Origin: a virus
Reading direction: 5' to 3' (one strand)
Virus record (IMG/VR): IMGVR_UViG_3300022932_000014
Coordinates: 62,001-126,000 of that record
Length of the DNA: 64,000 nt
Shown here piece by piece: positions 32,311-40,550 of this stretch. The notes under the pieces were generated by a model. It did not search any database, had not been told where the DNA came from, and saw only the letters and a program-made list of their open reading frames with translations. The position numbers and the translations under genes were made by a program. Every line of letters starts with the position of its first letter. Within the stretch, counting starts at the first letter, position 1.

Positions 32311-32519
32311 CAACATACAAAATTATAAAAAGTCCTCCATATGATAAAGATGCTCCTAATACTTATTGGATTAAAAGAGAATTTAAACTGTTTGGTTTTA
32401 CTTTTTCTTGCGGAGTAATAGGTGATTATAAAATGGATGACGACTACGGATATATGGGGCAAATGCCTTTCTTTGACAGAGAGTCAGCCGAAAAAAGATT
32501 AGAAATTTTAAAACAATAA
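32307..32519 (+). CDS. Hypothetical protein, 70 aa
   Basis: Start at 32307 (ATGA overlap) chosen over an internal ATG at 32286. Aromatic beta-rich sequence with KLFGFTFSCGVIGDYKMDDD. Unrecognised. Confidence 0.6.
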   Translation: MTTYKIIKSPPYDKDAPNTYWIKREFKLFGFTFSCGVIGDYKMDDDYGYMGQMPFFDRESAEKRLEILKQ

Positions 32520-32522
32520 AAT

Positions 32523-32762
32523 ATGTATAGTCAGGATGGAGCTTTAGTGCTTAAAGACGGAGTTGTATTATCTACAGTTGAAATAGTAGATTTGTTAAAC
32601 AGGTTACAGAAAGTATCAGATAAGTGGGATAAATTAGATGAAGAAATTAGTAAATTTTATAATGAGCCGACCTATGATGCTGAAAATGACTGTGAATTTG
32701 AAGAGGAAGGAGATTTAATAGGAATTGGAGAGCTTGCTGCTGAATATTTCGGGTATTTATAA
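32523..32762 (+). CDS. Hypothetical acidic protein, 79 aa
   Basis: Helical centre with an acidic stretch CEFEEEGDL and a C-terminal EYFGYL. Unrecognised. Confidence 0.6.
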   Translation: MYSQDGALVLKDGVVLSTVEIVDLLNRLQKVSDKWDKLDEEISKFYNEPTYDAENDCEFEEEGDLIGIGELAAEYFGYL

Positions 32763-32779
32763 ACTTAAAAACAAATAAA

Positions 32780-33031
32780 ATGAAAATAATTGAAACACAC
32801 TATTACAACAATTCAGATCATGATGACGCTTCAAGTGTAGAAATAGAATTGATAACAGATGAAGGAGTACATAATTTATCTCTGGGAGAATCTGAACCTG
32901 AAGATAACTATCTGTTTAGAGATTTAAATGATGTTTATTTTATATCTGATTTAATTCAGAAAGCTTATGAAGCGGGAAAAAGAGGAGAAGAATTTGAATA
33001 TGAATTAATAGAAGATAAAGATAATGAATAA
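32780..33031 (+). CDS. Hypothetical acidic protein, 83 aa
   Basis: Asp/Glu-rich, ends in EDKDNE. Overlaps the next gene by 8 bases. Unrecognised. Confidence 0.6.
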   Translation: MKIIETHYYNNSDHDDASSVEIELITDEGVHNLSLGESEPEDNYLFRDLNDVYFISDLIQKAYEAGKRGEEFEYELIEDKDNE

Positions 33032-33356
33032 AACATTTGAAAAACAAAGTACGATTAGTTTAGATTCAAGTCATCATTTGACAAGTGACGGAGATAATGG
33101 GATAGTTTTAACTTTTCATGAAATAAGAGAGCGAGAAAAATTAGAAACAAAGAACGGTAAAAAAGTAAAGTCAGGTAAGACAGAAGAGTATTTATATGAA
33201 GGAAAACTTTATTTTACGAGAATTTGTCAGGCATTAACCTATTTCGTAGATAAAACTCAAAATGAATCAAAAACATTAGAAGAGTTATTAGAAAAAGTAG
33301 ATTATAATACTAAACTTTTAGAGAGTCTAGACAGAGAATTTAAGCAGTTTGATTAA
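33024..33356 (+). CDS. Hypothetical protein, 110 aa
   Basis: Beta-rich N-half, a Lys/Glu stretch KNGKKVKSGKTEEYLYEG, helical C-terminus. Last gene before the nrd promoter. Unrecognised. Confidence 0.6.
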   Translation: MNKTFEKQSTISLDSSHHLTSDGDNGIVLTFHEIREREKLETKNGKKVKSGKTEEYLYEGKLYFTRICQALTYFVDKTQNESKTLEELLEKVDYNTKLLESLDREFKQFD

Positions 33357-33367
33357 AATTAAGTAGT

Positions 33368-33398
33368 TTGTATAAGTAGTATTATATTCTTATATTTG
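33368..33398 (+). promoter_or_regulatory. Promoter of the nrdBA operon
   Basis: TTG at 33368-33370, 20 bases, TATATTTG at 33391-33398. Transcription should start around 33405, exactly where a terminator-like hairpin begins. Confidence 0.8.
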
Positions 33399-33403
33399 CA
33401 TTC

Positions 33404-33436
33404 AAGACAGTGGATAGTTTTCTGCTGTCTTTTTTA
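33404..33436 (+). terminator. Terminator-like hairpin overlapping the nrd transcription start
   Basis: AAGACAG (33404-33410) pairs with CTGTCTT (33425-33431), followed by five more T bases. It can end the upstream operon, attenuate the nrd transcript, or cap its 5' end. Confidence 0.6.
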
Positions 33437-33464
33437 TTCGCCGAAATTTAAAAATTATAAATAA

Positions 33465-34451
33465 ATGAGTATTTTCGAAAAAACATTACATATTGATCCA
33501 AAATATCAATATTTAGAAAAGTATGTAAACATTATGTATAGAGGATTTTGGACACCCGCTAAATATGAAAAATTAATTAAAGAAGTAGATGCACCTTATT
33601 TCTTTAATATTTTACCCAAATTAGATCAAGAAGTTATCTCCAGATGCATTTTAGCAGTTTCTTTGGTGGAAGATAAAGTTAAGACTTACTGGAGTACACT
33701 GGCCTTAGATATACCCCAAACTATAGTAGGAGATGTTGGGGGTCTTTTTGGGCAGAGTGAAGTGACTCATCGACGTTCTTATCATGCGTTAGCTAATGCT
33801 TTGAATATAAATACAGATGATGTTCTTAAACATGATGCTTTAAAAGGCAGAATAGATTATTTAGCAAAATATTTAGAAAATGATCCTAAAATAATAGGTA
33901 AAAAAAGAATATTAAAAAAATTAGTATTATTTACTTCTCTCGTAGAAAGGTGCAGTCTTTTTACTCAATTTTATATCCTTATGTCTTATGCAATGAATAA
34001 TAAAGGACTTAAGACTATTTCTGCCTTACAAGAATCCACAGCTAAAGAGGAAGACATACACTATAAATTCGGTATAGACATTATTAATGAAATCAAAAAC
34101 GAACTTCCACAAATCTGGGATGAGTATTTAGTGGAATTAATTACCGATAATATAAATATTGCCTACACAGCAGAATTGAATCTAATAGATTGGTTTTTTG
34201 AAAATGGTACTCCTGAACACTTAACAAAAATAGAAGTTGTTAATTTTTTAAATTATAATTTTGCTATAGTGGCAAAAGACTTGAATTTAGATTTAGATTT
34301 TAAAGTAGATGATAAAATATACGAAAGTAAAAATGCTTGGTTTAAAAGAAAAGTGTTTATAACAACAGAACCAGATTTTTTTGATAATGCTGTAGGAGGA
34401 TATGCCTCTGACGACGAAGAAACAGAAATAACAGATATAGAATGGAATTAA
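33465..34451 (+). CDS. nrdB: Ribonucleotide reductase class I, small (radical) subunit
   Basis: 328 aa. Iron ligands and radical site are visible: LVED (about 67-70), SEVTHRRSYHAL (E99, H102 and the presumptive radical Tyr at 106), LVERCSLF in the third helix and AKEEDIHYKFG with the last Glu/His ligands. It makes the tyrosyl radical used by the large subunit to reduce ribonucleotides for phage DNA synthesis. It is encoded before the large subunit, opposite to many bacterial operons, and overlaps it by 10 bases. Confidence 0.9.
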   Translation: MSIFEKTLHIDPKYQYLEKYVNIMYRGFWTPAKYEKLIKEVDAPYFFNILPKLDQEVISRCILAVSLVEDKVKTYWSTLALDIPQTIVGDVGGLFGQSEVTHRRSYHALANALNINTDDVLKHDALKGRIDYLAKYLENDPKIIGKKRILKKLVLFTSLVERCSLFTQFYILMSYAMNNKGLKTISALQESTAKEEDIHYKFGIDIINEIKNELPQIWDEYLVELITDNINIAYTAELNLIDWFFENGTPEHLTKIEVVNFLNYNFAIVAKDLNLDLDFKVDDKIYESKNAWFKRKVFITTEPDFFDNAVGGYASDDEETEITDIEWN

Positions 34452-36142
34452 AATTTTTACAAAAACCTCAGTTAGAATTTCTTAAAGATGGTTACTTAGA
34501 GCCAGGTGAAACAGCAAATGAACGGTTCTCAGCTATTATTAAAAGAGTTAAACACTATGAACCTCTTTATTCAGAAGGACTAGCAGAGAGACTTTCTTAC
34601 ATGATTGAAAAGAATATATTAAGTTTATCCACACCAGCAATAGCTAACTTTGGGCGAGAAAAAAAAGATACAGCAAATACCACTAATCTCCCAGCATCAT
34701 GTAATATAATTACAGTGGGAGACTCTATATCAGACATATATAATTCCATTGCACAAGTAGCCATGCTTTCTAAATTAGGCGCAGGAGTAGGCTCTGATTT
34801 TCAAATGGTGGCACAAAAAGATACAAAACTTAGAGAAGGGTTTTATTCTAATTCAAAACTAGATTGGATAGAAGATTCTGTGAGAACGGCTCAAAAAGTT
34901 AGTCAATCCAGTACCCGAAGAGGTTATAATACTCCTTTTATATCTATAGATGATAATGATTTTGAAGAGTTATTAAAAAGAGTTGATAAAACAAACCCAG
35001 ATAAAAATGATCCTTTAGTAAACAACACTATAGGTATTATTTTACCTGAAGGATTTTGGGAAAGACTTAGAAATAAAGATGAAAAATTACAAGATAGGTG
35101 GCTGAAAGTTTTAAAATTCAGACAAAAAGTTGGTAAGATTTATCTAGGTGATGTAGAGAACATGAATAAAAACAGTTCTCCTGTGTATAAAAAATTGGGT
35201 TTAAAAGTAGCTACAACTAATATTTGCACAGAATTTTTACAGCCTTTATTTACAGACATGACTTCCGTTTGTGTGATATCCGCTTTAAATTTGATATATT
35301 GGGATGAAATTAAGGAAAACCCGCAAATGATTAAGGATGCTTTCATGTTCTTAGATATTTTAAATGAGGAGTATATACTTTTAAGTAAAGGAGTACCTTT
35401 CTTAGAGAAAGCTAGAAAAGCTGCAAAAAACAAGAGAGATGTAGGATTAGGTACATTAGGTTTTCACGAACTCTTACAACTTAAAAATTATAGTTTTGGA
35501 GATATCTACAGTAGAAAATTAAATAAGGAAATATACTCTACAATTAGAAAGTACGGAGAAGAGATTACTTACGAAATGGGAGGTAAGTTAGGTTCTCCCC
35601 AATTAGCAAAAGAAGCAGGTATGCAACGTAGAAACTGTTCTCTTATGATGATTGCTCCAAATAAGTCGACTTCTTTTATTTCTGGTGCAACTTCCTTAGG
35701 AATTGAGCCTTTTATGAGTAATGTGTTTGTAAAGACATTGGCTAAAATACAATATGTTTTTAAAAACCCGCACTTAGAAAAATTATTAGAGAGAAAAGAC
35801 AAAAACACAAAGGAGGTTTGGGAGAGTATTGAAGATAATAATGGATCAGTGCAACATTTAGAATTTTTAGAAGATTTTGAAAAAGATATTTTTAAAACCT
35901 TTTCTGAAATATCTCCGAAAGATATAATTGATTTGGCAGCCGACAGACAAGAATTTATAGATATGGGGCAAAGTCTAAATCTAGTCTTTAGAAAGAACTA
36001 TACAATTAAAGACTTACACGAGATTCATAAATATGCTTTTGAAAAAGGATTAAAAACTCTGTATTACGCTTACCCTTCAGCACATGCTTCTTTAGAAAAA
36101 GAGGGAGAGAAATGGGACACTTGTTCTATGTGTGCAGATTAA
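34442..36142 (+). CDS. nrdA: Ribonucleotide reductase class I, large (catalytic) subunit
   Basis: 566 aa. The redox Cys pair is in LPASCNI and SVCVISALNL; the thiyl-radical loop NICTE has N260, C262 and E264; PNKSTSFISGATSLGIEP is the phosphate-binding block; YYAYPS carries the radical-transfer Tyr pair; the C-terminus ends CSMCAD for reduction by thioredoxin or glutaredoxin. It is shorter than host NrdA (about 750-800 aa) because the N-terminal ATP cone is absent, so dATP inhibition through that domain would be lost. Confidence 0.9.
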   Translation: MELKFLQKPQLEFLKDGYLEPGETANERFSAIIKRVKHYEPLYSEGLAERLSYMIEKNILSLSTPAIANFGREKKDTANTTNLPASCNIITVGDSISDIYNSIAQVAMLSKLGAGVGSDFQMVAQKDTKLREGFYSNSKLDWIEDSVRTAQKVSQSSTRRGYNTPFISIDDNDFEELLKRVDKTNPDKNDPLVNNTIGIILPEGFWERLRNKDEKLQDRWLKVLKFRQKVGKIYLGDVENMNKNSSPVYKKLGLKVATTNICTEFLQPLFTDMTSVCVISALNLIYWDEIKENPQMIKDAFMFLDILNEEYILLSKGVPFLEKARKAAKNKRDVGLGTLGFHELLQLKNYSFGDIYSRKLNKEIYSTIRKYGEEITYEMGGKLGSPQLAKEAGMQRRNCSLMMIAPNKSTSFISGATSLGIEPFMSNVFVKTLAKIQYVFKNPHLEKLLERKDKNTKEVWESIEDNNGSVQHLEFLEDFEKDIFKTFSEISPKDIIDLAADRQEFIDMGQSLNLVFRKNYTIKDLHEIHKYAFEKGLKTLYYAYPSAHASLEKEGEKWDTCSMCAD

Positions 36143-36150
36143 ACCAACCA

Positions 36151-36178
36151 AATCCCCCAATAAAACGGGGGATTTTTT
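36151..36178 (+). terminator. Rho-independent terminator after nrdA
   Basis: AATCCCCC pairs with GGGGGATT (8 bp, 8-base loop) and is followed by a T run. Confidence 0.85.
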
Positions 36179-36206
36179 ATTTTATATAAAGTTTTTACAA
36201 AAAAGC

Positions 36207-36237
36207 TTGCGGGTTAAATAAATTAATTGTAAGTTTG
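36207..36237 (+). promoter_or_regulatory. Bacteroidetes-type promoter
   Basis: TTG at 36207-36209, 20 bases, TAAGTTTG at 36230-36237, placed between the nrd terminator and the gene at 36258. Confidence 0.8.
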
Positions 36238-36257
36238 CAATAATAAAAATAAGAAAT

Positions 36258-36455
36258 ATGAAAATAATAGTTTTACATGATTATGGAAACAGTAAAGAAA
36301 TAACCATCTTTGTTGATAATATTTGCACATTAAAAGAAAGTAATAATGGGACTTATGTAAGCATGGCATCTGGTGAAACAGATTTTGTATCTGAAAATAA
36401 GAGTTATATAATTAAAGAAATAAAAAACTTTGCTGTTAACTTAGATACATTTTAA
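36258..36455 (+). CDS. Hypothetical protein, 65 aa
   Basis: Beta-rich small protein; the next ATG begins right after its stop. Unrecognised. Confidence 0.6.
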   Translation: MKIIVLHDYGNSKEITIFVDNICTLKESNNGTYVSMASGETDFVSENKSYIIKEIKNFAVNLDTF

Positions 36456-36563
36456 ATGACAGATCAAGAACAACGAAAAGCAAATATCACTTTCATTAAA
36501 ACAGTTTTTGTAACATTAATCATATTAGGAATTATAATTTGGCGCATAAATACAGTAAAATAA
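36456..36563 (+). CDS. Small membrane protein, 35 aa
   Basis: Hydrophilic start then one membrane segment (about 13-30, FIKTVFVTLIILGIIIW). Abuts the previous gene without a gap. Confidence 0.5.
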   Translation: MTDQEQRKANITFIKTVFVTLIILGIIIWRINTVK

Positions 36564-36733
36564 CGAAAGAATCTGTTTTAAATTTATTTTTGCGCGAAAA
36601 ACAAGTAATAAACAGAAATTATATAGCAAAACAATTAAACTGTTCTGTATATAGTGTAAGAATAGCCTTAGAGCAATTAAAAGACGATAATAAAATTAAA
36701 TTAAGTAATCATGGATATATTAAAAACAATTAA
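36539..36733 (+). CDS. Winged-helix/HTH DNA-binding protein, 64 aa
   Basis: TTG start overlapping the membrane peptide gene. Residues about 22-50 (NRNYIAKQLNCSVYSVRIAL then EQLKDDNKIKL) read as helix-turn-recognition helix plus the start of a wing. Likely a small transcription regulator; it overlaps the next gene by 23 bases. Confidence 0.65.
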   Translation: MAHKYSKITKESVLNLFLREKQVINRNYIAKQLNCSVYSVRIALEQLKDDNKIKLSNHGYIKNN

Positions 36734-37415
36734 ATATTACAATAATCGGCCTGTATTAGTTTTACAAAAACATGAAGTAGCTGATTTTTATCAAATACTC
36801 GTAGATATCGAAATACAAGATATTGATTTAGATCATATCGCAGAATCTTTCAGAGGTTGTGATGCTTGTATGGTTGGTCATAAATCTACATGTTATTGCG
36901 ACGAATCAGTTGCAAAAGCCTATGATGTTGTAGAGCGAATTATCGAGGATTATAAAATAAAAGATTCGCAATTATTTTATGTTCCAGCTAAAGATTTAAA
37001 AGATGCTCCTTTCGAATGGAGAGAAAACAAAGGTCTTGTTGATAAAATTAAAGGAAATAAAGATGTTCTTAATGGACTGATTGATATTGTTGCCGAAAAT
37101 AAGAGCTTGATTAAGCAACAAGAAAAACAATTGTCTGACAACAAAGAAGAAATTCGTAAAATGGATGCTATCGTAGAGAACAGAAAAGCACTAACAGAAA
37201 TAGTAATTAAAGATTACGATAAACTTACTTATGATATTAAGGAACTAGAGTCACAAAAGAATTTAATTATTGTTGGATCAGAGGTTAAAATTGAATACTC
37301 AGAGTATGAAAAACTACTAAAACGGGATGAAATACTCTCTGCTTTGGAAATTGGTGGAGTTGATAATTGGGAATGGTATGATGAATCACTTAAAGGTATA
37401 AATGATGAAGAATAA
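36711..37415 (+). CDS. Hypothetical protein with Cys cluster and coiled coil, 234 aa
   Basis: N-half contains GCDACMVGHKSTCYCDES (about 49-66), four Cys that could bind zinc. The middle (about 110-190) is a charged coiled coil. The C-terminus YEKLLKRDEILSALEIGGVDNWEWYDESL is a motif found at the end of several phage coiled-coil proteins of unknown role. Confidence 0.65.
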   Translation: MDILKTIKYYNNRPVLVLQKHEVADFYQILVDIEIQDIDLDHIAESFRGCDACMVGHKSTCYCDESVAKAYDVVERIIEDYKIKDSQLFYVPAKDLKDAPFEWRENKGLVDKIKGNKDVLNGLIDIVAENKSLIKQQEKQLSDNKEEIRKMDAIVENRKALTEIVIKDYDKLTYDIKELESQKNLIIVGSEVKIEYSEYEKLLKRDEILSALEIGGVDNWEWYDESLKGINDEE

Positions 37416-37686
37416 TACAAGAGAATTAAGTGAATTAGGTCAAGAGATAAGTTATGGTAAAACAGTTTTACATCAGATAGCTATAGAACTAGGGCTGTTG
37501 AAAAATGATAATTTTAGTTTCCAATACGATTTTTATGAGAGGAGAGACAGTTACGTAATTGATTCTCCGCAGAATGACTTTATAATTTCTGTTCCCAAAA
37601 ATACAGCCGATTTAGAGAGGTTTCCATTCAGAGTAGTAAAGAAATTAAAAGAACACGGATTTGATATTGGTAATTTAACATTATAA
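37405..37686 (+). CDS. Hypothetical protein, 93 aa
   Basis: ATG at 37405 follows an adjacent in-frame ATG at 37402. Alpha/beta with FQYDFYERRDSYVID. Unrecognised. Confidence 0.6.
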   Translation: MKNNTRELSELGQEISYGKTVLHQIAIELGLLKNDNFSFQYDFYERRDSYVIDSPQNDFIISVPKNTADLERFPFRVVKKLKEHGFDIGNLTL

Positions 37687-37690
37687 AAAA

Positions 37691-37744
37691 ATGAAATACA
37701 ACGAATTAGAACCATTAGTTATTCAATGGGCAAAAGATAAATGA
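37691..37744 (+). pseudogene. Probable 5' remnant of a MazG-like pyrophosphohydrolase gene
   Basis: ATG frame of only 17 residues, MKYNELEPLVIQWAKDK, ending exactly where the endonuclease gene begins (ATGA). This is how small MazG-type proteins start (YxxLExLVIxWAxDKG), so the rest of the gene appears to have been replaced by the endonuclease. Too short to be certain. Confidence 0.45.
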
Positions 37745-38442
37745 TATTTACAGAAGAGGATTTAGAAATAGAAGAGTGGAAAGATCTAATTGGTTATGAT
37801 TATAACTACCAAATTTCAAATATGGGTAGATTTAAAATATTAACGGCTTTCCATAAAAGTAAAATTGGATCGATAACAACAGGTTTCTTTGATGTTAAAG
37901 GGTATTTAAGAGTTTCTGTAAAAATGAACGGTCGTTCTCTGACTAAAAAGGTACACAGACTTGTTGCCGAGTATTTTGATGAGGACTTTTTAGAAAATTT
38001 AACTGTTAACCACAAAGACTTTGATAAAACTAATAATAAGAAAACAAATTTAGAAATGATGTCTTCCGCCGAAAATGCTATTGACTTCATAACAAAAATT
38101 AAAAAGTTTCAAACTTATAGTCAAGTCATAGGTGTGTGTTACCATAAACAAATTAATAAATGGGTGGCTAGAATAAATTTAAATGGGAGTAGGAAAAGTA
38201 TTGGGGTTTTTAATACAAAAACAGAAGCTGAAGAAGCTATTAAAAATTTTGAAAATTATAGTATAAAAGAAGGTAAGGGTGTAAGTAATAAAAATAAAAG
38301 AAAATACTCTAAAGAAGATTTAAATAATATAAAAAGTTGTATTGAAGATATAGGTTTTACAAAAACAAGAATATTATTTAGTATTGGAACTAGTACATTA
38401 AAATTAATAGAAAATGATAAATATTTTGACGAAAGAAATTAA
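37741..38442 (+). CDS. NUMOD4-HNH homing endonuclease with C-terminal AP2-like domain
   Basis: 233 aa. EEWKDLIGYDYNYQISNMGR (about 10-29) is a NUMOD4 DNA-binding motif; HRLVAEYFDEDFLENLTVNH followed by KDFDKTNNKKTNLEMMSSAEN (about 76-116) is the HNH core; GVCYHKQINKWVARINLNGS (about 137-156) matches an AP2-type DNA-binding fold. It follows a 17-codon gene remnant and overlaps the MazG-like gene by 29 bases, as expected for a mobile endonuclease that has landed in a nucleotide-metabolism gene cluster. Confidence 0.85.
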   Translation: MIFTEEDLEIEEWKDLIGYDYNYQISNMGRFKILTAFHKSKIGSITTGFFDVKGYLRVSVKMNGRSLTKKVHRLVAEYFDEDFLENLTVNHKDFDKTNNKKTNLEMMSSAENAIDFITKIKKFQTYSQVIGVCYHKQINKWVARINLNGSRKSIGVFNTKTEAEEAIKNFENYSIKEGKGVSNKNKRKYSKEDLNNIKSCIEDIGFTKTRILFSIGTSTLKLIENDKYFDERN

Positions 38443-38788
38443 TAATTTAAGAGATATTTGTTATAAGGCCTCTTTCGACGCAGGGTGGCACACAAACTTA
38501 GAAACAGGAGAATTATTAGAAAGAAACAAGGCTGAAATGCTATGTTTAATTCATAGTGAAATTTCAGAAGCTATGGAAGGTGAAAGAAAGGGATTAGTGG
38601 ACGATCATTTACCTGATAGACCGATGGCCGAAGTGGAATTAGCGGATGCTGTTATTCGAATTATGGATTATGCAGGAAGATGGGGATATGATATTGGAGG
38701 AGCGCTTGTAGCAAAAATGGACTACAATAAAAATCGTAAAGATCATAAACTAGAGAATAGGATTAAAGATGGCGGTAAAAAGTTTTAA
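38414..38788 (+). CDS. MazG-like nucleotide pyrophosphohydrolase
   Basis: 124 aa. MLCLIHSEISEAMEGER (about 43-59) and the later VELADAVIRIMDYAGR (about 76-91) form the two acidic helices (E-xx-E and E-xx-D) that bind magnesium in all-alpha NTP pyrophosphohydrolases; KMDYNKNRKDHK closes the domain. Such enzymes clean up dNTP pools or alarmones during infection. The start overlaps the endonuclease gene. Confidence 0.75.
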   Translation: MINILTKEINNLRDICYKASFDAGWHTNLETGELLERNKAEMLCLIHSEISEAMEGERKGLVDDHLPDRPMAEVELADAVIRIMDYAGRWGYDIGGALVAKMDYNKNRKDHKLENRIKDGGKKF

Positions 38789-38918
38789 TAAAAAGTGGAG
38801 AGTTAGGAATAAAACAATATATGTTTACACTAGAGAAATACAAAAAGAAGTGTTTGATACTTATGGAGCGGAAGTTCCTTTTTTACATGGTTTATTACCC
38901 AAAGGAAAATTTTTATAA
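38769..38918 (+). CDS. Hypothetical small basic protein, 49 aa
   Basis: Overlaps the MazG-like gene by 20 bases. Basic N-half, GLLPKGKFL at the end. The whole frame is nearly coextensive with a 14-bp inverted repeat. Confidence 0.5.
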   Translation: MAVKSFNKKWRVRNKTIYVYTREIQKEVFDTYGAEVPFLHGLLPKGKFL

Positions 38919-38929
38919 CTCTCCACTTT
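38792..38929. repeat. 14-bp perfect inverted repeat spanning a small gene
   Basis: AAAGTGGAGAGTTA at 38792-38805 and its exact complement TAACTCTCCACTTT at 38916-38929, 110 bases apart. Confidence 0.7.
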
Positions 38930-38981
38930 ACTTTGAAATGTATCACCCTAATTTAGAAATTGAGAAATAAATAAAAGAATT

Positions 38982-39236
38982 ATGATTTATAAAATAACAA
39001 AAATAGCCGATGTGGAAAATCCATATCACGAGAATTCCGACTTTGGATTTAGCAAACCGTTTCATTTAGGAGAATACACAAAAGAGCCAGAAGTAGGAGA
39101 AAGATTTAATTTATATCCTATTGATTTTCAGAACAGAGGTATTTCAACATCCCCTGTTGCTGAGATAATTGATGAAAAGACTTTTAAAACACTTAATTCA
39201 GTGTATACTTATGAACCTTATTTAGAAGAGCTATGA
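38982..39236 (+). CDS. Hypothetical protein, 84 aa
   Basis: Beta-rich with FHLGEYTKEPEVGERFNLYP. ATGA overlap with the next gene. Unrecognised. Confidence 0.65.
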   Translation: MIYKITKIADVENPYHENSDFGFSKPFHLGEYTKEPEVGERFNLYPIDFQNRGISTSPVAEIIDEKTFKTLNSVYTYEPYLEEL

Positions 39237-39568
39237 AAGAGGTAAGAATAAACCCAGAGTACGTAACACATATTAAGATTACACCAGCTGTTAATAGCGG
39301 TTTTGTGTGGCGAGATAAAGTAGAGAAAAGAGGCTTATTTGGCCGAGATAAAAGTATACAAGAAGGGTATTACAGTAAATTTGGCTATAGATTAGATGTT
39401 GAAAATTGGAAATATCTTAATATTATTGATAATGTTGTTTGGTATCAGCCTTTTTTAGAAGTTTTTTGCGGCGAAACTTTAGTCTATAGTGCCCACTACG
39501 AAACGACAGAAGAAATTAGAGAACTTTGTCAAAGAGAGTTTCCATATATAAATGTTATTTTATCATGA
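39233..39568 (+). CDS. Hypothetical protein, 111 aa
   Basis: Beta-rich, aromatic (FGYRLDVENWKYLNIIDNVV). ATGA overlap with the next gene. Unrecognised. Confidence 0.65.
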   Translation: MKEVRINPEYVTHIKITPAVNSGFVWRDKVEKRGLFGRDKSIQEGYYSKFGYRLDVENWKYLNIIDNVVWYQPFLEVFCGETLVYSAHYETTEEIRELCQREFPYINVILS

Positions 39569-39945
39569 GTTACACAGAACTACACACAGGTAAATTAAGA
39601 CCTCTTGTAATTGAGATGTCAATAGAAGAATTCATAAATTGGGTAGAGACCAAAGAAGGTTTTGAAATCGAGGATTTAGAATATCTCTTAGAAGAAGAGT
39701 ATCAATTCTTCCAAGTTAGAGATAAAAATAAGGAGTATAAGAAATCTATGTACATTAAATATGTTTACAATAAGGGCGCTTTATATGAAGTTATAGAACA
39801 CTCTGGAGAAAGAGAAGTAGATTTCCTTGATATCACAACTAAAAATGAAGATGGTACTGTGAGTTTCACTTATTTGTTTTATAATGGAGGAACTTGTTTT
39901 TCAGAGCTTTTAGAAGAGGGACTGGATAAAATAGAAAAGCAATGA
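39565..39945 (+). CDS. Hypothetical acidic protein, 126 aa
   Basis: Start at 39565 (ATGA overlap), not the upstream in-frame TTG. Acidic, with EEFINWVETKEGFEIEDLEYLL. ATGA overlap with the initiator-like gene. Confidence 0.65.
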   Translation: MSYTELHTGKLRPLVIEMSIEEFINWVETKEGFEIEDLEYLLEEEYQFFQVRDKNKEYKKSMYIKYVYNKGALYEVIEHSGEREVDFLDITTKNEDGTVSFTYLFYNGGTCFSELLEEGLDKIEKQ

Positions 39946-40544
39946 GTTATATAAATTATGAAGTAATGACTTCAAAGCATTTATCTCTTTATGAACTAGG
40001 AGTATTACAGCTCATCAAGCAAAACAGAATAGAGGATTTAAGCACAGAAATTGAGTTTTCGGTAACCAACACTGAAATTATAAAGAAATGGTCTGAGGTT
40101 GGCTATATTGAAGTAATTAAAGGTAAAAAAGATCAATCATTATATCAAAAACTCCGTACAACAAAATTAGGTAATGATATTTTAGATGATGTTGGCACTC
40201 CTGAGGTAACAGAAGAACAATTAAGAATGAGGGACTATTTAATAGAGATGTATCTAAATCATGAAGATACTGAGCGGGTAATAGGTAATAAAAAATCTAT
40301 TGCGTCTTACATAAGTATATTGCAACATCATCTTGGGATTAGTATTTATCAGTTTTTTTATCTTTGTGAATACTTTTTGGCGGAATACCCCTATACAAAA
40401 AAATTGGAGAACCTCTTTTGGGATAAGAACAAGCACAGGTATAAAGAATTCAAAAATAACATTCAAGATGCTACTATTTACCAATTTTATGAGCAACATC
40501 AAAAAGATATTGAAAATTATTGGAGACAAAAAATTAAAACATAA
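39942..40544 (+). CDS. Replication-initiator/helicase-loader-like protein, 200 aa
   Basis: The opening INYEVMTSKHLSLYELGVLQ and LIKQNRIEDLS, and the basic GKKDQSLYQKLRTTKLGN, recur in Bacteroidetes phages directly in front of a DnaB-like helicase gene, which is also the case here (6-base gap). The C-terminal half is helical. Helicase loading or origin binding is the likely role; this comes from gene order more than from a known domain. Confidence 0.6.
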   Translation: MSYINYEVMTSKHLSLYELGVLQLIKQNRIEDLSTEIEFSVTNTEIIKKWSEVGYIEVIKGKKDQSLYQKLRTTKLGNDILDDVGTPEVTEEQLRMRDYLIEMYLNHEDTERVIGNKKSIASYISILQHHLGISIYQFFYLCEYFLAEYPYTKKLENLFWDKNKHRYKEFKNNIQDATIYQFYEQHQKDIENYWRQKIKT

Positions 40545-40550
40545 TAATAA

